A stretch of 34,257 bases of DNA. Origin: an uncultured Lutibacter sp. Its GTDB lineage: Bacteria > Bacteroidota > Bacteroidia > Flavobacteriales > Flavobacteriaceae. Every line of letters starts with the position of its first letter. The first letter of the stretch is position 1. The DNA lies in the NCBI GenBank assembly GCA_947311835.1, contig CAMZLV010000055.1, forward strand, positions 1 to 34,257, in the 5' to 3' direction. The position numbers were made by a program, and so were the translations under genes. Of the stretch, positions 7,470-15,675 are shown piece after piece. The notes beneath the pieces were generated by a model. It had not been told where the DNA came from and searched no databases. It saw only the letters and a list, made by a program, of their open reading frames with translations.

Positions 7470-9251
7470 ATGAATATTCAAAAAACCATTGAAAAAGGCG
7501 CAAAAGAAGCCATTAAAAGTATTTATAATATTGATGTAGCATCAATCGAATTTCAAGCAACTCGCAAGGACTTTGAAGGTGATACTACTATTGTAATATT
7601 TGCGCTATTGAGGACTATCAAAGGAAATCCTGTAGAAATTGGAACAAAAATTGGCGAATATTTAAAAGAAAATATTGTTGAAATAACCGATTTTAATGTA
7701 GTTAAAGGTTTTTTAAACTTAGTGATTTCTGATACTTTTTTTATTAGTGATTTTAATAAAATACATGCTGTTGATAGTTTTGGAACGGTGAAGCCAAATA
7801 CAAAAGAAAAAGCTGTTATGGTTGAATATTCATCGCCAAACACCAATAAACCTTTGCATTTAGGACATGTTCGTAATAATTTATTAGGCTATTCAGTAGC
7901 TGAAATTATTGCTGCATCAGGAAAAAAAGTATATAAAACACAAATAATTAACGACAGAGGTATTCATATTTGCAAAAGTATGTTGGCTTGGGAACGCTTT
8001 GGAAATGGAGAAACTCCTGAAAGTACAGGTTTGAAAGGTGATAAATTGGTTGGTAATTATTATGTGAAATTTGACCAAGAATACAAAAAGCAAATTGCAA
8101 GTTTAATTTCTGAAGGTAAAACGGAAGAAGATGCTAAAAAACAGGCTCCTATATTACTAGAAGCACAAGAAATGCTTATCAAATGGGAAGCAGGAGATGA
8201 AAAAGTTGTTGCACTTTGGAAAATGATGAACCAATGGGTTTATGATGGATTTGACATCACATATAAAAATTTAGGTGTAGATTTTGATAAAAATTATTAT
8301 GAAAGCAACACCTATTTATTAGGAAAAGATGTAGTTGCAGACGGACTCAAAAAAGGCGTGTTTTATCGAAAAGACGATGGCTCTGTTTGGATAGATTTAA
8401 CCGATGAAGGCTTAGATGAAAAGATAGTATTACGAAGTGATGGTACAGCAGTTTATATGACTCAAGACATTGGTACTGCTATTGAACGCTTTAAAGATTA
8501 TGATTTAGAATCGCTTATTTATACGGTTGGAAATGAGCAAGATTATCATTTTAAAGTACTGTTTCTTATCCTTAAAAAATTAGGATTTAATTGGGCAGAT
8601 AACTTATCGCATCTATCTTACGGAATGGTAGAACTACCTTCTGGAAAAATGAAATCAAGAGAAGGAACCGTTGTAGATGCTGATGAATTAATGGTAGAAA
8701 TGGTAGCAACTGCTAGAGAAATTTCAGAAGAATTAGGTAAACTTGAAGGTTATTCAAATCAAGAAAAAGAAAAACTTTACAATATTATTGGTTTGGGTGC
8801 TTTGAAGTATTTTATCTTAAAAATTGACCCTAAAAAACAAATATTATTCGACCCAAAAGAATCTATTGATTTTAACGGAAATACAGGTCCTTTTATACAA
8901 TATACCTATGCAAGAATTCAATCAATTTTACGAAAAATAGATTTTGATTTTGATGTCATACTTAGCGGAGCCGACGTATCCCTTCATCCGAAGGAAAAAG
9001 AGATGATTAAAACGCTACAGCAATATCCTGAAGTTATTCAAAATGCTGCAAAAAACCATAGTCCTGCTTTGATAGCCAACTATACGTATGAATTGGTAAA
9101 AACCTATAATTCATTTTATCAATCTGTGCCAATTCTTGGTTGTGAAAACAAGAATGAAAAGATATTTAGAACCCAACTCTCTAAGAAAGTTAGTGATACT
9201 ATAAAATCTGCTTTTAAATTATTGGGAATTGATGTTCCAGAAAGGATGTAA
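7470..9251 (+). CDS. argS: Arginyl-tRNA synthetase
   Basis: This is a class I aminoacyl-tRNA synthetase of 593 aa that charges tRNA-Arg with arginine in the cytosol. The N-terminal Add-1 domain covers about residues 1-90. The HIGH signature is H130-L-G-H, the KMSKS equivalent is K393-M-K-S-R, and a DALR anticodon-binding domain occupies about 470-593. The motif N-E-Q-D-Y-H-F in the catalytic core is also typical. Length is normal for the family. ATG 7470 follows a recognisable promoter element. It stands alone, divergent from the cysteine-cluster gene and followed by over 400 bp without a plus-strand gene. Confidence 0.97.
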   Translation: MNIQKTIEKGAKEAIKSIYNIDVASIEFQATRKDFEGDTTIVIFALLRTIKGNPVEIGTKIGEYLKENIVEITDFNVVKGFLNLVISDTFFISDFNKIHAVDSFGTVKPNTKEKAVMVEYSSPNTNKPLHLGHVRNNLLGYSVAEIIAASGKKVYKTQIINDRGIHICKSMLAWERFGNGETPESTGLKGDKLVGNYYVKFDQEYKKQIASLISEGKTEEDAKKQAPILLEAQEMLIKWEAGDEKVVALWKMMNQWVYDGFDITYKNLGVDFDKNYYESNTYLLGKDVVADGLKKGVFYRKDDGSVWIDLTDEGLDEKIVLRSDGTAVYMTQDIGTAIERFKDYDLESLIYTVGNEQDYHFKVLFLILKKLGFNWADNLSHLSYGMVELPSGKMKSREGTVVDADELMVEMVATAREISEELGKLEGYSNQEKEKLYNIIGLGALKYFILKIDPKKQILFDPKESIDFNGNTGPFIQYTYARIQSILRKIDFDFDVILSGADVSLHPKEKEMIKTLQQYPEVIQNAAKNHSPALIANYTYELVKTYNSFYQSVPILGCENKNEKIFRTQLSKKVSDTIKSAFKLLGIDVPERM

Positions 9252-9429
9252 TTTTAAGGTGATTTTTTGATTTGTTGGTGAAAAAATAGAGTTATTCCTT
9301 ATTTGATTTTTTTATTTGACGGTATGGTATGATTTTGTTATGTATTCAACCCTCTAATTAATAAAATTGAATGTAACTTATTGGTAGTCAGAAGTGTTTT
9401 TATAAGCAAGTAGAATATCTTTCTAAATC

Positions 9430-9597
9430 TTATTCTCCTACCTCTAGTTTATTAGTTTGGTCATATTCAAATGTATGAGAATCGCCTATAAAGTTGATAT
9501 TCGCTCCTTTATTAATAAAATACTCAAAATAATTGATAAAGTCAAGTACGAATTTAAAAGTTCTACAACAATAATATTCTATCCATTTTTTAATCAT
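9430..9597 (-). CDS. Small 55-codon ORF, possible ankyrin-like remnant
   Basis: ATG at 9597 opens a 55-aa frame ending TAA at 9430-9432. The middle reads Y-F-I-N-K-G-A-N-I-N-F, which resembles the turn of an ankyrin repeat (hydrophobic helix followed by K-G-A-x-I-N). The tail is acidic. At one partial repeat it cannot fold as an ankyrin domain alone, so it is either the remains of a longer gene or an unrelated small protein. I do not recognise a family. It lies in a 407-bp gap between argS and lpdA; bases 9252-9429 show nothing else I can support. Confidence 0.35.
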   Translation of the reverse strand: MIKKWIEYYCCRTFKFVLDFINYFEYFINKGANINFIGDSHTFEYDQTNKLEVGE

Positions 9598-9609
9598 TTA
9601 ATTTTAGAG

Positions 9610-9617
9610 TAAATTTG
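9610..9617 (+). promoter_or_regulatory. Bacteroidota -7 promoter element for lpdA
   Basis: TAAATTTG matches TAnnTTTG 41 bp before the lpdA ATG. No clear -33 TTG is found. Confidence 0.5.
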
Positions 9618-9658
9618 CATTCAGAAAAAATCAGTAATAAAAATTAGATATATACATT

Positions 9659-11047
9659 ATGAAATACGATATCATCATCATAGGAAGTGGTCCTGGAGGT
9701 TATGTAACAGGAATTAGAGCATCGCAACTTGGTTTTAAAGTTGCTATTGTAGAAAAAGAAAACCTTGGAGGAATTTGCCTAAATTGGGGATGTATTCCAA
9801 CAAAAGCCTTACTAAAATCAGCACAAGTATATGATTATTTAAAACATGTAGATAGTTATGGTTTAAAAGCTGAAGCAATTGACAAAGACTTTGAAGCCGT
9901 TATAAAACGTAGTAGAGGCGTTGCTGAAGGTATGAGTAAAGGTGTTCAATTTTTAATGAAAAAGAATAAAATTGACATCATAAACGGTTTTGGTAAAGTA
10001 AAAACTGGTAAAAAAGTTGCTGTAACTGATACTGATGGTAAAGAAACAGAATACAGTGCCGACCATATTATTATAGCAACAGGAGCAAGAAGTAGAGAAC
10101 TCCCTAATTTACCTCAAGACGGTAAAAAAGTTATTGGTTACCGTGAAGCAATGAGTCTTCCAAAACAACCAAAAAGCATGATTGTTGTTGGTTCTGGAGC
10201 AATTGGAGTTGAGTTTGCTCACTTCTATAATTCTATGGGAACTGAAGTTACCATTGTAGAGTTTATGCCAAATATAGTACCTGTAGAAGATATTGATATT
10301 TCTAAGCAATTTGAAAAATCACTAAAAAAATCAGGAATTAAAATTATGACAAGTTCTTCTGTTGAAACAGTTGATACATCAGGAAAAGGAGTTGTTGCAA
10401 CTGTTAAAACAAAAAAGGGAGAAATCACTTTAGAAGCTGACATTCTTTTATCAGCAGTTGGAATAAAATCAAATATTGAAAATATAGGTCTAGAAGATGT
10501 TGGGATTGTAGTTGACAGAGATAAAATATTGGTCAATGATTTTTATCAAACGAATATTCCAGGATATTACGCTATTGGAGATGTAGTTCCAGGACAAGCA
10601 TTGGCACACGTTGCTTCTGCTGAAGGAATTACATGTGTTGAAAAAATTGCAGGTTTACATACCGAACCTATTGATTATGGAAATGTTCCAGGATGTACCT
10701 ATGCAACTCCTGAAATAGCAAGTGTTGGACTGACAGAAGCAAAAGCAAAAGAAGCAGGTTATGAGTTAAAAATTGGAAAATTTCCTTTTTCAGCATCAGG
10801 AAAAGCAACTGCTGCAGGAACTACTGACGGTTTTGTAAAAGTTATTTTTGATGCTAAATATGGAGAATGGCTTGGTTGTCATATGATTGGTGCAGGTGTT
10901 ACAGATATGATTGCTGAAGCCGTATTAGGACGCAAACTAGAAACTACAGGTCATGAAGTATTAAAGGCTATTCATCCGCATCCAACAATGAGTGAAGCAG
11001 TTATGGAAGCCGTTGCTGCTGCTTATGATGAAGTAATTCATTTGTAA
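9659..11047 (+). CDS. lpdA: Dihydrolipoyl dehydrogenase
   Basis: This 462-aa FAD enzyme (E3) reoxidises dihydrolipoamide with NAD+ for the pyruvate, 2-oxoglutarate and branched-chain dehydrogenases or the glycine cleavage system. The FAD-binding G-S-G-P-G-G is at 9-14. The redox disulfide is C40-x4-C45 in G-G-I-C-L-N-W-G-C. The NAD-binding G-S-G-A-I-G-V-E-F is at about 178-186. The catalytic His-Glu pair is H441...E446 in H-P-H-P-T-M-S-E. It is a full-length single gene, not next to E1 or E2 genes, as is common for the shared E3 in this phylum. Confidence 0.97.
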   Translation: MKYDIIIIGSGPGGYVTGIRASQLGFKVAIVEKENLGGICLNWGCIPTKALLKSAQVYDYLKHVDSYGLKAEAIDKDFEAVIKRSRGVAEGMSKGVQFLMKKNKIDIINGFGKVKTGKKVAVTDTDGKETEYSADHIIIATGARSRELPNLPQDGKKVIGYREAMSLPKQPKSMIVVGSGAIGVEFAHFYNSMGTEVTIVEFMPNIVPVEDIDISKQFEKSLKKSGIKIMTSSSVETVDTSGKGVVATVKTKKGEITLEADILLSAVGIKSNIENIGLEDVGIVVDRDKILVNDFYQTNIPGYYAIGDVVPGQALAHVASAEGITCVEKIAGLHTEPIDYGNVPGCTYATPEIASVGLTEAKAKEAGYELKIGKFPFSASGKATAAGTTDGFVKVIFDAKYGEWLGCHMIGAGVTDMIAEAVLGRKLETTGHEVLKAIHPHPTMSEAVMEAVAAAYDEVIHL

Positions 11048-11080
11048 AATAGACTTTTAAATATTTATACATTATATATA

Positions 11081-11222
11081 AAAAAGAGCCTGTCTAAAAA
11101 GTGTCATTCTGAATAAAATGAAGAATCTTTATAACTGATAATTAATTTATTATCAAATAATTGAGATTTTTCGACTTCGATCAAAATGACAAAAATATAT
11201 TTTTTAGACAGCCTCTTTTTTT
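11081..11222. repeat. Long inverted-repeat element, copy A (about 142 bp)
   Basis: The ends are an outer inverted repeat: a poly-A plus GAGCCTGTCTAAAAA left arm and the near-exact complement TTTTTAGACAGCCTC plus poly-T on the right. Inside is a second pair, GTCATTCTGAAT...AAGAATCT on the left and GAGATTTTTCGACTTCGATC...ATGAC on the right. The whole can fold into one long hairpin and would terminate transcription in both directions. It lies between convergent transcripts (lpdA rightward, the 41-aa gene leftward). A close relative in the opposite orientation is at 25442-25579. Confidence 0.85.
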
Positions 11223-11346
11223 ATTCTTCTTTTTTATCGTCCGATTTTTTGTTCATTTTATAAATTAGATAGATAAATCCTGCTAAAAAATGTACAATAA
11301 TAATTGCTGCTACGATGTATAATGTTGTATTTGAATTACCTCTCAT
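11221..11346 (-). CDS. Small 41-aa single-span membrane protein
   Basis: ATG at 11346 opens a 41-aa frame ending TAA at 11221-11223. It has a short polar N-terminus (M-R-G-N-S-N-T-T), a membrane span at about residues 9-29 (L-Y-I-V-A-A-I-I-I-V-H-F...), and a highly charged K/D/E tail. This start-span-charged-tail plan, and the way the stop falls right at the inverted-repeat terminator, suggest a real gene. From memory, flavobacteria carry similar tiny proteins without known function. Bases 11347-11540 upstream hold no other convincing gene. Confidence 0.6.
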   Translation of the reverse strand: MRGNSNTTLYIVAAIIIVHFLAGFIYLIYKMNKKSDDKKEE

Positions 11347-11540
11347 GATTTAAATAATAATTAACTTATGGCACTATAAAAATACGTCAATTCGAGTGAT
11401 TTTTATGATTAAAAAGAATAAAAATTGTATCGAGAATAGTATTTTTTGCTCATAAAAGTTCTCGTTAAAAAATTTTTAACACTTCCTACCTTCGGTATCA
11501 AAAATCTCAATCGAACTACCGTAACAAATCAACTTTTTAT

Positions 11541-13136
11541 TTACAATTCCATCACTGTAAATTCCAAATCCAATGGTTTTAAAGCCTCTTTTAACTTTGG
11601 TATTAAATCATCACCATATGCTAAATAAAACTCCGAAAAATTAGCCGTTCGCTCTTGTAAACTTATCTTTGGAAACAATTCATCTTGTATTGATTTAATT
11701 CTTTCAACTAAATCAGTATACATTTTTTTTTCCGCTTTCAGCAAACGTTTTTCAAGGTTATCAAGTCCATTTAACTGTTTTTTTTGCTGTGCTTTTACTG
11801 CTCCAATAAACGATTTGTCAGTTTGTTTGGCAATATTTTCTAATTTTTTAAACTGATTTTTTAGATGATTGCGTTGTTCAGAAAAATCAATTTCTATTTT
11901 TGATTTTTCGCGAATTTTTTTATTGATAAGTTCATTTTGTTCTAAAAACAACTCGTCAATTGAAATAGTTAATTTTGATATTCTTTTAAACTGTTTGTCA
12001 GAAATTAATAAGGCTGAATTTCTTAATAACAAAATTGGGAAGGGAACTTCAACTTTATCAAAATAGTTCTTTAACTCAAACCAATATGCCAACTCTCCTC
12101 CTCCTCCAATATAGCAAATATTAGGTAAAATCACCTCTTGATACAATGGGCGCATGATAACATTAGGACTAAAGCGTTCTGGATGTAATTTGAGTTCATA
12201 TTCTAACTCTTCTTTAGTAAAATCAATAGTTGTATTATTAATTTTATAAATTCCGTCTTCAAAAATAATACGTTCACGCAATTCATCCGTTAAATAAAAA
12301 AGGTTTATTTCTCGTGGATTTACTTGAATTTTATATTTTTTTTCTAATGATTTTATTGTGTTTGATACTTCTTTATAAGCCGTATTTTTATATAATTCAT
12401 CTTTTACAAAGGGTAAAAATTGTCGTTTTAAGTCAGCATCATCACCATCTAAAATCACCAATCCGTACGATCCAAACAATTCATTTGCCAAAAAACGTGT
12501 AGCATCTGTTAAATTACGATGTTCTAAATAGGCATCTGAAAATAGTTTTTTGAGTTTTTTTGCATTTATTGAATTCCCTAAAAGTTTAGAAAATTCATCA
12601 AAAACAAATTCTAATTTTTTGATTGACAATCGTCCAACTGCTCCTGAAGCAGTACGATTCCAAGTGATTTTTTTATTTTTAAAATTAAAATATTGTATTT
12701 CTTCAAAGTCATGATCTTCTGTTGCCATCCAATAAATTGGCACAAAATTCTCCTGAGGAAATTCGCGCTTTAATTGTTCTGCAAGATTAATTGTTGAAAT
12801 GATTTTGTATAAAAAGTATAAAGGACCTGTAAATAAGTTCAATTGATGTCCTGTTGTAATAGTAAAGGTATTTTCTTTTAATAGTGATTGAATATTATTA
12901 CTTGTCTTTTCTGAAACCGTATTACCATCGTATTGTTTGTTAAGTGAATTAACTAATGTCATTCTCGTCTGCGCACTAACTGACAATCGTTTTTCTTCCA
13001 ATTGCTTTTTAAAACCATCTAAATCAGGAAAATTCCCATAAAACTTAGAAATAGAAGTTTCTTGCTCTAAATAATCACAAATGGTTTTAGAAAAAAAATT
13101 AGTCTTTGAAAATGGAATTGTCGTTGTTTTACTCAC
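11541..13136 (-). CDS. bshC: Bacillithiol synthase, cysteine-adding enzyme BshC
   Basis: This 531-aa protein catalyses the last step of bacillithiol synthesis, adding cysteine to GlcN-malate. Signature stretches are T-T-G-H-Q-L-N-L-F-T-G-P (94-105), Y-W-M-A-T-E-D-H-D-F-E-E (135-146), L-D-G-D-D-A-D and Y-I-G-G-G-G-E-L-A-Y-W. Residues about 400-490 form the long coiled coil seen in the family. The start is GTG at 13136: an in-frame TAG lies two codons upstream and no nearby ATG fits. Length is normal. The gene implies that this organism makes bacillithiol as a low-molecular-weight thiol. bshA and bshB are not in the window. Confidence 0.95.
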   Translation of the reverse strand: MSKTTTIPFSKTNFFSKTICDYLEQETSISKFYGNFPDLDGFKKQLEEKRLSVSAQTRMTLVNSLNKQYDGNTVSEKTSNNIQSLLKENTFTITTGHQLNLFTGPLYFLYKIISTINLAEQLKREFPQENFVPIYWMATEDHDFEEIQYFNFKNKKITWNRTASGAVGRLSIKKLEFVFDEFSKLLGNSINAKKLKKLFSDAYLEHRNLTDATRFLANELFGSYGLVILDGDDADLKRQFLPFVKDELYKNTAYKEVSNTIKSLEKKYKIQVNPREINLFYLTDELRERIIFEDGIYKINNTTIDFTKEELEYELKLHPERFSPNVIMRPLYQEVILPNICYIGGGGELAYWFELKNYFDKVEVPFPILLLRNSALLISDKQFKRISKLTISIDELFLEQNELINKKIREKSKIEIDFSEQRNHLKNQFKKLENIAKQTDKSFIGAVKAQQKKQLNGLDNLEKRLLKAEKKMYTDLVERIKSIQDELFPKISLQERTANFSEFYLAYGDDLIPKLKEALKPLDLEFTVMEL

Positions 13137-13215
13137 AAACTATTAATTTTGATAAAAATAATGAAATTTAACCGCAAAGTCCATAAAGGTTTATGCAAAA
13201 TTCACAAATAAAAAA

Positions 13216-13911
13216 TTAATTTACTCTTTGAAATAAAGTATAAACATATTTTCTAACTTCTCCGTTTGGCATAGTATAATCATGATTAAACGATTTTAAA
13301 AGTTTGTAATCATTACCAAGTTTATTTTGTAACATTGTTTCATCATAGCGTTTAACTGGCAATCCAGAACACATAGTTGCACCATCTAAATTAAATTCTG
13401 ATAAAATTACATATCCATTTTTCTTTACCTTTTGATGTAGCAAATCAAAATAAGTATCTTGATCTTTTTTATCGGTAAAAAAATGTAAAACTGCTCTATC
13501 ATTCCATACATCCACTTTTTGTATGTCGTTTAATAGCGTTGGATTTACCAAATCATCAACAATAAATTCAACTTTTTGTTGCTCTTCTCCTATTCTTTTC
13601 TTGATATTTTTTAATGCGCAACTACTTATATCATTGGCAATTAAATTAGTATATCCTTTTTCTAGAAGCGAATCAATTAGCGTTGTAGAACCTGCTCCTA
13701 CGTTAAATATAACAGCGTTTTTAGCAACATTCGTTTCCAATATCAAATCAATACTTGGTGTCGCTTCTTCTTCATACCATCCCAATGTTTTATAATCTAC
13801 ATCTGTATATTTACCACACCAATATTCTGCTAAATTTTCGGTTGAATTTGAAGTTTTACAACCTTTATCTGTTAAACTACAAGATGATTCTTTATTCGTT
13901 TGACAACTCAT
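13216..13911 (-). CDS. Class I SAM-dependent methyltransferase with Cys-rich N-terminus
   Basis: The 231-aa protein has the SAM-binding motif V-I-F-N-V-G-A-G-S at about 67-75, an acidic residue after beta-2 (A-N-D94), and the downstream motif V-D-V-W-N-D-R-A-V-L-H-F-F. The N-terminus is unusually rich in cysteine: C3, C11, C18 and C32. Two more cysteines lie at C98 and C181 (T-M-C-S-G-L-P-V-K-R-Y). The substrate is unknown. Clustered cysteines suggest a metal, metalloid or thiol substrate, which is inference only. It lies 79 bp upstream of bshC and 29 bp downstream of rimO on the same strand, so the three may be co-transcribed. Confidence 0.85.
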   Translation of the reverse strand: MSCQTNKESSCSLTDKGCKTSNSTENLAEYWCGKYTDVDYKTLGWYEEEATPSIDLILETNVAKNAVIFNVGAGSTTLIDSLLEKGYTNLIANDISSCALKNIKKRIGEEQQKVEFIVDDLVNPTLLNDIQKVDVWNDRAVLHFFTDKKDQDTYFDLLHQKVKKNGYVILSEFNLDGATMCSGLPVKRYDETMLQNKLGNDYKLLKSFNHDYTMPNGEVRKYVYTLFQRVN

Positions 13912-13940
13912 TATTTTACGTTTAAATTCTATATTTTTTG

Positions 13941-15242
13941 CTATACTACTTCTGCATATAAATCATAATCTTCAGCAGAAATGATTTTAACTGTAGCAAA
14001 TTCACCTGTTTTTAAATAGGTTTTAGTTGCATCAATTAAAACTTCGTTATCTACATCTGGAGAATCAAATTCAGTACGACCTATAAAGTTATTCCCTTCT
14101 TTTCTATCAATTACAACTTTGAAAATTTTTCCTATTTTCTCTTGATTTAATTCCCAAGAAATTTGTGATTGCAACTCCATAATTTCATTCACACGCTGCT
14201 GTTTTACTTCTTGAGGAACATTATCATCTAACTCATATGCAGTTGTATTCTCTTCGTGCGAATATGTAAAACAACCTAAACGATCAAATCGCATGGCTTC
14301 AACCCAGTTTTTTAAGGTTTTAAAATCTTCTTCAGTTTCTCCAGGATAACCAACAATTAAAGTCGTTCTAATAGCCATATTTGGGACTGCTGCTCTAAAT
14401 TTTGCCAACAATTTTGTTGTTTTTTCTTGTGTAGTTCCACGTTTCATGCTTTTTAAAATAGCATCTGAAATATGTTGCAAAGGAATGTCTAAATAATTAC
14501 AAATTTTTGGTTCGTTTTTCATTACTTCTAGCACATCCATAGGAAAACCAGAAGGGAAGGCATAATGCAAACGTATCCATTCTACTCCTTCTACTTTTAC
14601 CAATTCTTTTAGTAATTCGGCAAGATTTCTTTTTTTATAGATATCTAAACCGTAGTACGTTAAATCTTGCGCTATTAAAATGAGTTCTTTAACGCCTTTT
14701 GCTGCTAATTTTTTAGCTTCAATAATGATATCTTCAATTGGTGTTGAACGGTGTTTCCCTCTCATTAACGGAATGGCACAAAAACTACAAGGTCTATCAC
14801 AGCCTTCAGCAATTTTAAGGTATGCGTAATTTTTTGGAGTAGTTGTTAATCGTTCACCAATTAATTCGTGCTTGTAATCTGCACCTAAAACTTTTAATAA
14901 ATTTGGCAATTCAGTTGTACCAAAATATTGATCTACGTTTGGTATTTCTTTTATCAAATCAGGTTTGTAGCGTTCACTCAAGCATCCTGTTACAAATACT
15001 TTATCAACTTCACCTTCTTCTTTTTTTTGTACAAAGTCTAGAATTGTATTAACGCTTTCTTCTTTAGCGTTGTCAATAAATCCACAGGTATTTATCACTA
15101 CAATATTTCCTTCTTCTTCATGAACAACTTCTTTGCCATTGGCTTTTAATTGTCCCATTAAAATTTCAGAATCATAGGTGTTTTTAGAACAGCCAAGAGT
15201 TACTACATTGATTTTATTTTTTTTTACTGATTTTGTGCGCAT
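13941..15242 (-). CDS. rimO: Ribosomal protein uS12 methylthiotransferase RimO
   Basis: This radical-SAM enzyme (433 aa) adds a methylthio group to the conserved Asp of ribosomal protein uS12. The N-terminal UPF0004 domain has its cluster cysteines at C18, C53 and C87. The radical-SAM C148-x3-C152-x2-C155 is in G-C-D-R-P-C-S-F-C-A-I-P. A TRAM domain closes the protein from about residue 370. The motif I-A-E-G-C-D-R-P-C-S-F-C-A-I-P favours RimO over the tRNA enzyme MiaB. ATG 15242 follows a TACTTTTG promoter element. Confidence 0.95.
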   Translation of the reverse strand: MRTKSVKKNKINVVTLGCSKNTYDSEILMGQLKANGKEVVHEEEGNIVVINTCGFIDNAKEESVNTILDFVQKKEEGEVDKVFVTGCLSERYKPDLIKEIPNVDQYFGTTELPNLLKVLGADYKHELIGERLTTTPKNYAYLKIAEGCDRPCSFCAIPLMRGKHRSTPIEDIIIEAKKLAAKGVKELILIAQDLTYYGLDIYKKRNLAELLKELVKVEGVEWIRLHYAFPSGFPMDVLEVMKNEPKICNYLDIPLQHISDAILKSMKRGTTQEKTTKLLAKFRAAVPNMAIRTTLIVGYPGETEEDFKTLKNWVEAMRFDRLGCFTYSHEENTTAYELDDNVPQEVKQQRVNEIMELQSQISWELNQEKIGKIFKVVIDRKEGNNFIGRTEFDSPDVDNEVLIDATKTYLKTGEFATVKIISAEDYDLYAEVV

Positions 15243-15260
15243 CGGTTTTTTTTAAGATTA

Positions 15261-15268
15261 CAAAAGTA
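15261..15268 (-). promoter_or_regulatory. Bacteroidota -7 promoter element for rimO
   Basis: On the minus strand TACTTTTG fits TAnnTTTG 18 bp before the rimO ATG. The -33 half is not clear. Confidence 0.45.
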
Positions 15269-15313
15269 ACAAACTGTTTATTGTTGTGTGATTAAAAGGA
15301 TTGAAATTTTACT

Positions 15314-15664
15314 TTAAGCAAAAAAATCTACTGGAATTATTTTTAAATAAAATTGTATTAAATAAGCATCAAATAAAAATTGTGATATAACATAAATCAA
15401 AATAATTATTATCCAATTTTTTCTATATTTAATATTTTTAAAAAAATAAAAAAACAATAGAAGAAAGAAAACTAAAATTGTAATACCAATAAAAATATAA
15501 TACGGAAATTGTGCGTAATTAACCATATATTTAGGTATTAACGGTCTTTTTAATATATCTGAAAAAAAATAAATTCTATAAATATACCTATACAATTTAT
15601 AAATAATTGCGATAAAAAGAAAAAGTGTTATTAATTTTATATGACGTTCTTTAAGTTTTTCCAC
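15314..15664 (-). CDS. Small hypothetical membrane protein between ftsY and rimO
   Basis: The 116-aa product is very rich in Ile, Phe, Tyr and Lys. Three membrane spans are likely, at about residues 10-32, 53-74 and 83-106. I recognise no family or catalytic motif. The start is GTG at 15664, as no ATG occurs before residue 47. It begins 11 bp after the ftsY stop, so it should be translated from the ftsY mRNA. It is extremely AT-rich even for this window and may be a lineage-specific gene. Confidence 0.65.
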   Translation of the reverse strand: MEKLKERHIKLITLFLFIAIIYKLYRYIYRIYFFSDILKRPLIPKYMVNYAQFPYYIFIGITILVFFLLLFFYFFKNIKYRKNWIIIILIYVISQFLFDAYLIQFYLKIIPVDFFA

Positions 15665-15675
15665 AATTAAAAATT

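Noticed and set aside
10225..10536. 103-codon minus-strand frame opposite lpdA
   Set aside because: Shadow frame of a certain gene; composition follows the opposite strand.
11464..11480. GTTAAAAA/TTTTTAAC palindrome in the spacer upstream of the 41-aa gene
   Set aside because: Made almost only of A and T in a very AT-rich region, with no nearby promoter it could regulate.
11446..11628. 60-codon plus-strand frame before the end of bshC
   Set aside because: It overlaps the bshC 3' end and starts at a non-ATG-like context in AT-rich spacer; no protein features.
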